Below, in pieces: positions 21,498-23,565 of a stretch of 23,565 bases of DNA (positions are counted from its first letter, which is position 1; the number at the start of each line of letters is the position of its first letter). Source of the stretch: RGIG3994 sp045589735 (GTDB lineage: Bacteria > Bacillota > Clostridia > Oscillospirales > CAG-272); contig JAZNPQ010000139.1 in the NCBI GenBank assembly GCA_045589735.1, positions 1-23,565 on the forward strand, in the 5' to 3' direction. A program made the position numbers and the translations under genes. The notes below the pieces were generated by a model. That model did not search any database, was not told the origin of the DNA, and saw only the letters and a program-made list of their open reading frames with translations.

Positions 21498-23246
21498 TTA
21501 CAGACCGCGCTTTACGTAGGTCGTGTGGAGTATTTCGTGAGCCTTGTGACTGTTGGGTTCCCCGAAGAATTCGTCGTAGATCATCTTGATCTGAGGATTC
21601 TCGTGAGACTTGCGGACTGCAAGCTTATTTGCATCGGCATTGTAAAGAATAGATGCGCGGAGAGCCTTGAGATCAACGTTGTTGCGTACAACTGCGGGCT
21701 GAGTGGGCTGTCCGCCACCGTTGATACATCCGCCGGGACATGCCATGATCTCAACGAACTGTACATCAACCTCGCCTGCCTTGATCTTGTTAAGAAGTGC
21801 TTTTGCGTTTGCTGTTCCGCTGGCTACCGCAACGTTTACTGTGATACCGCCGAGATCGTACTTAGCGAACTTAACGCCGTCCATACCGCGAATCTCGTCA
21901 AAGTCGAGCTTTGTGAGCTCTTTGCCTGTGAGAACTTCTGCCGCTGTTCTGAGAGCTGCTTCCATAACACCGCCTGTTGCACCGAAGATTGCGCCGGCAC
22001 CCGAACCGATGTGGAAGGGATTGTCAAACTCTTCGTCGGGAAGAGCTCTGAAGTCAATACCTGCCTTTTCGATCATTCTGGCAACCTCACGTGTTGTAAC
22101 GGCAATGTCAACGTCGGGAACACCTGCTGCACTCTGACCGTCACGCTTTACCTCAAATTTCTTTGCGGTGCAGGGGATAGCAGAAACGAAGAAGATATCC
22201 TTGGGGTCAATGCCGTTCTTCTCTGCGAAGTATGTCTTCATAACAGCACCGAACATCTGCTGAGGAGACTTACAAGAGGAAAGGTTCTCGGTGAATTCCG
22301 GGAAATAGTGCTCGCAGTACTTGATCCAACCGGGCGAGCAGGATGTAATAAGGGGAAGATTCTTGTTTTCCTTGATACGTCCGATAAGCTCATAGCCCTC
22401 TTCCATAATGGTAAGGTCAGCTGTGAAGTTCATATCGAATACGCCGTCAAAGCCGAGACGCTTGAGAGCTGCAACCATCTTGCCCTCGGTATCTGTACCG
22501 GGCTCGTAGCCGAAGCACTCACCGATAGTTGCGCGGATAGAGGGAGCTGTGCAGATATAAACCTTCTTGGAGGGATCTGCAAGAGCTGCGAATACGTCGT
22601 CGGTGTCGTCCTTTTCGTGAAGAGCGCCTGTGGGGCAAGCTACGATACACTGACCGCAGTTTACGCAAGAGGTGGAAGCAAGCTCGGAGTCAAATGCACA
22701 ACCGATCTCTGTGTCAAATCCACGGTTGTTTGCGCCGATAACGCCGATACCCTGAAGGTTCTTACATGCTGCAACGCAACGGCGGCAAAGAATACACTTG
22801 GAGTTGTCACGGATGATTGAGGGCGAGGAGCTGTCAGCCGTTGTCTGCGTTTTTTCACCTGCGAAGTTGCTGCTTCTTACACCGTACATATTGCAGAGCT
22901 TTTGAAGCTCGCAGTTTGTAGAGCGGATGCAGGAGAGGCAGTCCTGATTATGATTTGAGAGAAGAAGCTCGAGGTTGAGCTTTCTCGACTGTGTGATCTT
23001 GGGGGATTCGGTCTTTATGACCATACCGTCGGTGACGGGATATACGCACGAGGCAACCATTCTGAAGGGACGTCCGCCCTCGGAAACCTCAACGAGACAC
23101 ATACGGCAAGCACCGATCTCGTTTATATCTTTAAGATAGCAAAGAGTTGGAATGTCAATACTTGCGGCTCTTGCTGCTTCAAGAACAGTGGAACCGGCCT
23201 TGACCTCATATTCTCTGCCGTTTATAATAACTTTTACAGTATCCAT
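21498..23246 (-). CDS. hydA: [FeFe] hydrogenase catalytic subunit, HydA (multi-cluster)
   Basis: Catalyses reversible proton reduction to H2, probably as the catalytic subunit of an electron-bifurcating or NADH-linked complex. It is 582 residues from the ATG at 23246. Domains in order: [2Fe-2S] (C36, C47, C50, C67), the HxxxCxxC...C site (H99, C103, C106, C112), two [4Fe-4S] (C151/C154/C157/C161 and C194/C197/C200/C204), then the H-cluster domain. H-cluster cysteines are C303 (TSCSPGW), C359 (IPCTAKKFE), and C503/C507 (MACPGGCINGGGQP). The second cysteine of the common TSCCP motif is serine (S304). A C-terminal small-subunit-like tail follows. GGAG upstream supports 23246 over a longer form starting at 23303. 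It sits 19 bases after hydB. Confidence 0.95.
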   Translation of the reverse strand: MDTVKVIINGREYEVKAGSTVLEAARAASIDIPTLCYLKDINEIGACRMCLVEVSEGGRPFRMVASCVYPVTDGMVIKTESPKITQSRKLNLELLLSNHNQDCLSCIRSTNCELQKLCNMYGVRSSNFAGEKTQTTADSSSPSIIRDNSKCILCRRCVAACKNLQGIGVIGANNRGFDTEIGCAFDSELASTSCVNCGQCIVACPTGALHEKDDTDDVFAALADPSKKVYICTAPSIRATIGECFGYEPGTDTEGKMVAALKRLGFDGVFDMNFTADLTIMEEGYELIGRIKENKNLPLITSCSPGWIKYCEHYFPEFTENLSSCKSPQQMFGAVMKTYFAEKNGIDPKDIFFVSAIPCTAKKFEVKRDGQSAAGVPDVDIAVTTREVARMIEKAGIDFRALPDEEFDNPFHIGSGAGAIFGATGGVMEAALRTAAEVLTGKELTKLDFDEIRGMDGVKFAKYDLGGITVNVAVASGTANAKALLNKIKAGEVDVQFVEIMACPGGCINGGGQPTQPAVVRNNVDLKALRASILYNADANKLAVRKSHENPQIKMIYDEFFGEPNSHKAHEILHTTYVKRGL

Positions 23247-23265
23247 TGTAGAGACGTCTCCTTTC

Positions 23266-23529
23266 TTATTCCTTAACAATAGCCTTGAAGGGACAGCTGT
23301 CAATGCAAGCGCCGCACTTTATGCACTTAGCCTGATCAATGACGTGAGGCTGCTTAACAGTACCGCTGATAGCTCCGACAGGGCAGTTTCTTGCACACTT
23401 TGTGCATCCCTTACACTTATCGGCAACAATATTAAAGCGAACAAGCTTCTTGCAGACGTGTGCAGGGCAGGTCTTATCCACGATATGAGCAACATACTCA
23501 TCGCGGAAATATCTGAGAGTTGAAAGAAC
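23266..23529 (-). CDS. hydB: NuoF-like hydrogenase subunit HydB, C-terminal fragment
   Basis: Only the last 88 residues are inside the contig. They start in the NuoF-family segment VLSTLRYFRDEYVAHIVDK, continue with TCPAHVCKKL, and end with a two-[4Fe-4S] ferredoxin module: KCKGCTKCARNCPVGAI and KCIKCGACIDSCPFKAI. This C-terminal ferredoxin extension marks HydB-type subunits of NAD-linked [FeFe] hydrogenases rather than respiratory NuoF. The missing upstream part should carry the FMN- and NADH-binding domain. The gene is cut by the contig end. The six residues that appear to precede V (including a methionine at 23547) are adapter translation, so there is no real start codon here. hydA follows after 19 bases, consistent with a hydC-hydB-hydA order. 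Confidence 0.93.
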   Translation of the reverse strand, partial: VLSTLRYFRDEYVAHIVDKTCPAHVCKKLVRFNIVADKCKGCTKCARNCPVGAISGTVKQPHVIDQAKCIKCGACIDSCPFKAIVKE

Positions 23530-23565
23530 AAGACGGATCGTAGCCATGTCGTTCTGTGAGCCAAG
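23530..23565 (-). other. MGI/BGI sequencing adapter at the contig end
   Basis: The last 36 bases read AAGACGGATCGTAGCC and continue to GTGAGCCAAG on the + strand. They match the DNBSEQ read-2 adapter (AAGTCGGATCGTAGCC...) with one mismatch at 23533, and are exact from 23534 onward. The same arm appears in reverse orientation at 144-175. The tail should be trimmed, since it creates a false methionine start for the hydB fragment. Confidence 0.94.

Noticed and set aside
21525..22820. 431-codon + strand frame opposite hydA
   Set aside because: It is the complement of a well-supported hydrogenase gene, very rich in cysteine and valine as expected of a shadow frame, and has no initiation signals.
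1..23565. CRISPR arrays, insertion sequences, tRNA or rRNA genes, prophage or defence genes
   Set aside because: No repeat-spacer pattern, transposase, tRNA cloverleaf or rRNA segment was seen. Nearly all sequence is accounted for by housekeeping and metabolic genes.

Overview
The window is one assembled contig, most likely from a gut-type Clostridia bacterium in or near Ruminococcaceae/Oscillospiraceae. The evidence is the Clostridia order of the spc/alpha ribosomal region, with adk, map, infA, rpmJ, rpsM, rpsK, rpsD, rpoA and rplQ contiguous. Also consistent are zinc-type S14, S4, L36 and adenylate kinase, class III fructose-bisphosphatase, Firmicutes-type GalT, a multi-cluster [FeFe] hydrogenase beside a NuoF-like subunit, and a T-box leader. 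Both contig ends are sequencing artefact. Bases 96-180 are a complete MGI/BGI DNBSEQ adapter with a 10-base barcode, sitting between two copies of the same 95-base rplN fragment. Bases 23530-23565 match the other end of the same adapter. Genuine chromosome runs from about 181 to about 23529.

Region 1 (181-10395, + strand) is the 3' part of the ribosomal protein supercluster: rplN (partial), rplX, rplE, rpsZ, rpsH, rplF, rplR, rpsE, rpmD, rplO, secY, adk, map, infA, rpmJ, rpsM, rpsK, rpsD, rpoA, rplQ. It ends at a strong hairpin shared with the convergent operon. Gaps are mostly short. The exceptions are a hairpin-rich 135-base spacer before rpsH and a stem-loop directly after rpsD.

Region 2 (10426-15168, - strand) runs upp, then rluA-like, lnt, a CPBP-family membrane protease and tadA. 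The last four are joined by 4-8 base overlaps that imply translational coupling. upp has its own promoter and is separated from rluA by a hairpin. Divergently, galT (15326-16825, +) has a near-consensus promoter and converges on fbp (16928-18748, -) across a shared terminator.

Region 3 (18857-23529, - strand) is the accessory part. A 757-residue protein fuses an XRE-type helix-turn-helix, a cupin and a full acyl-CoA synthetase. It is transcribed from a consensus promoter through a complete T-box leader with stem I, antiterminator and terminator. The specifier position reads best as GUA (valine), and the UGGU bulge fits a tRNA with discriminator A. My inference is that shortage of charged branched-chain tRNA switches on activation of a branched-chain acid, as in the reductive carboxylation route to valine or isoleucine known from rumen bacteria. 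Upstream lie hydA ([FeFe] hydrogenase) and the C-terminal end of a hydB/NuoF-like subunit, closed by a strong terminator.

The T-box plus HTH-cupin-synthetase pair is the best candidate for an under-described system here.
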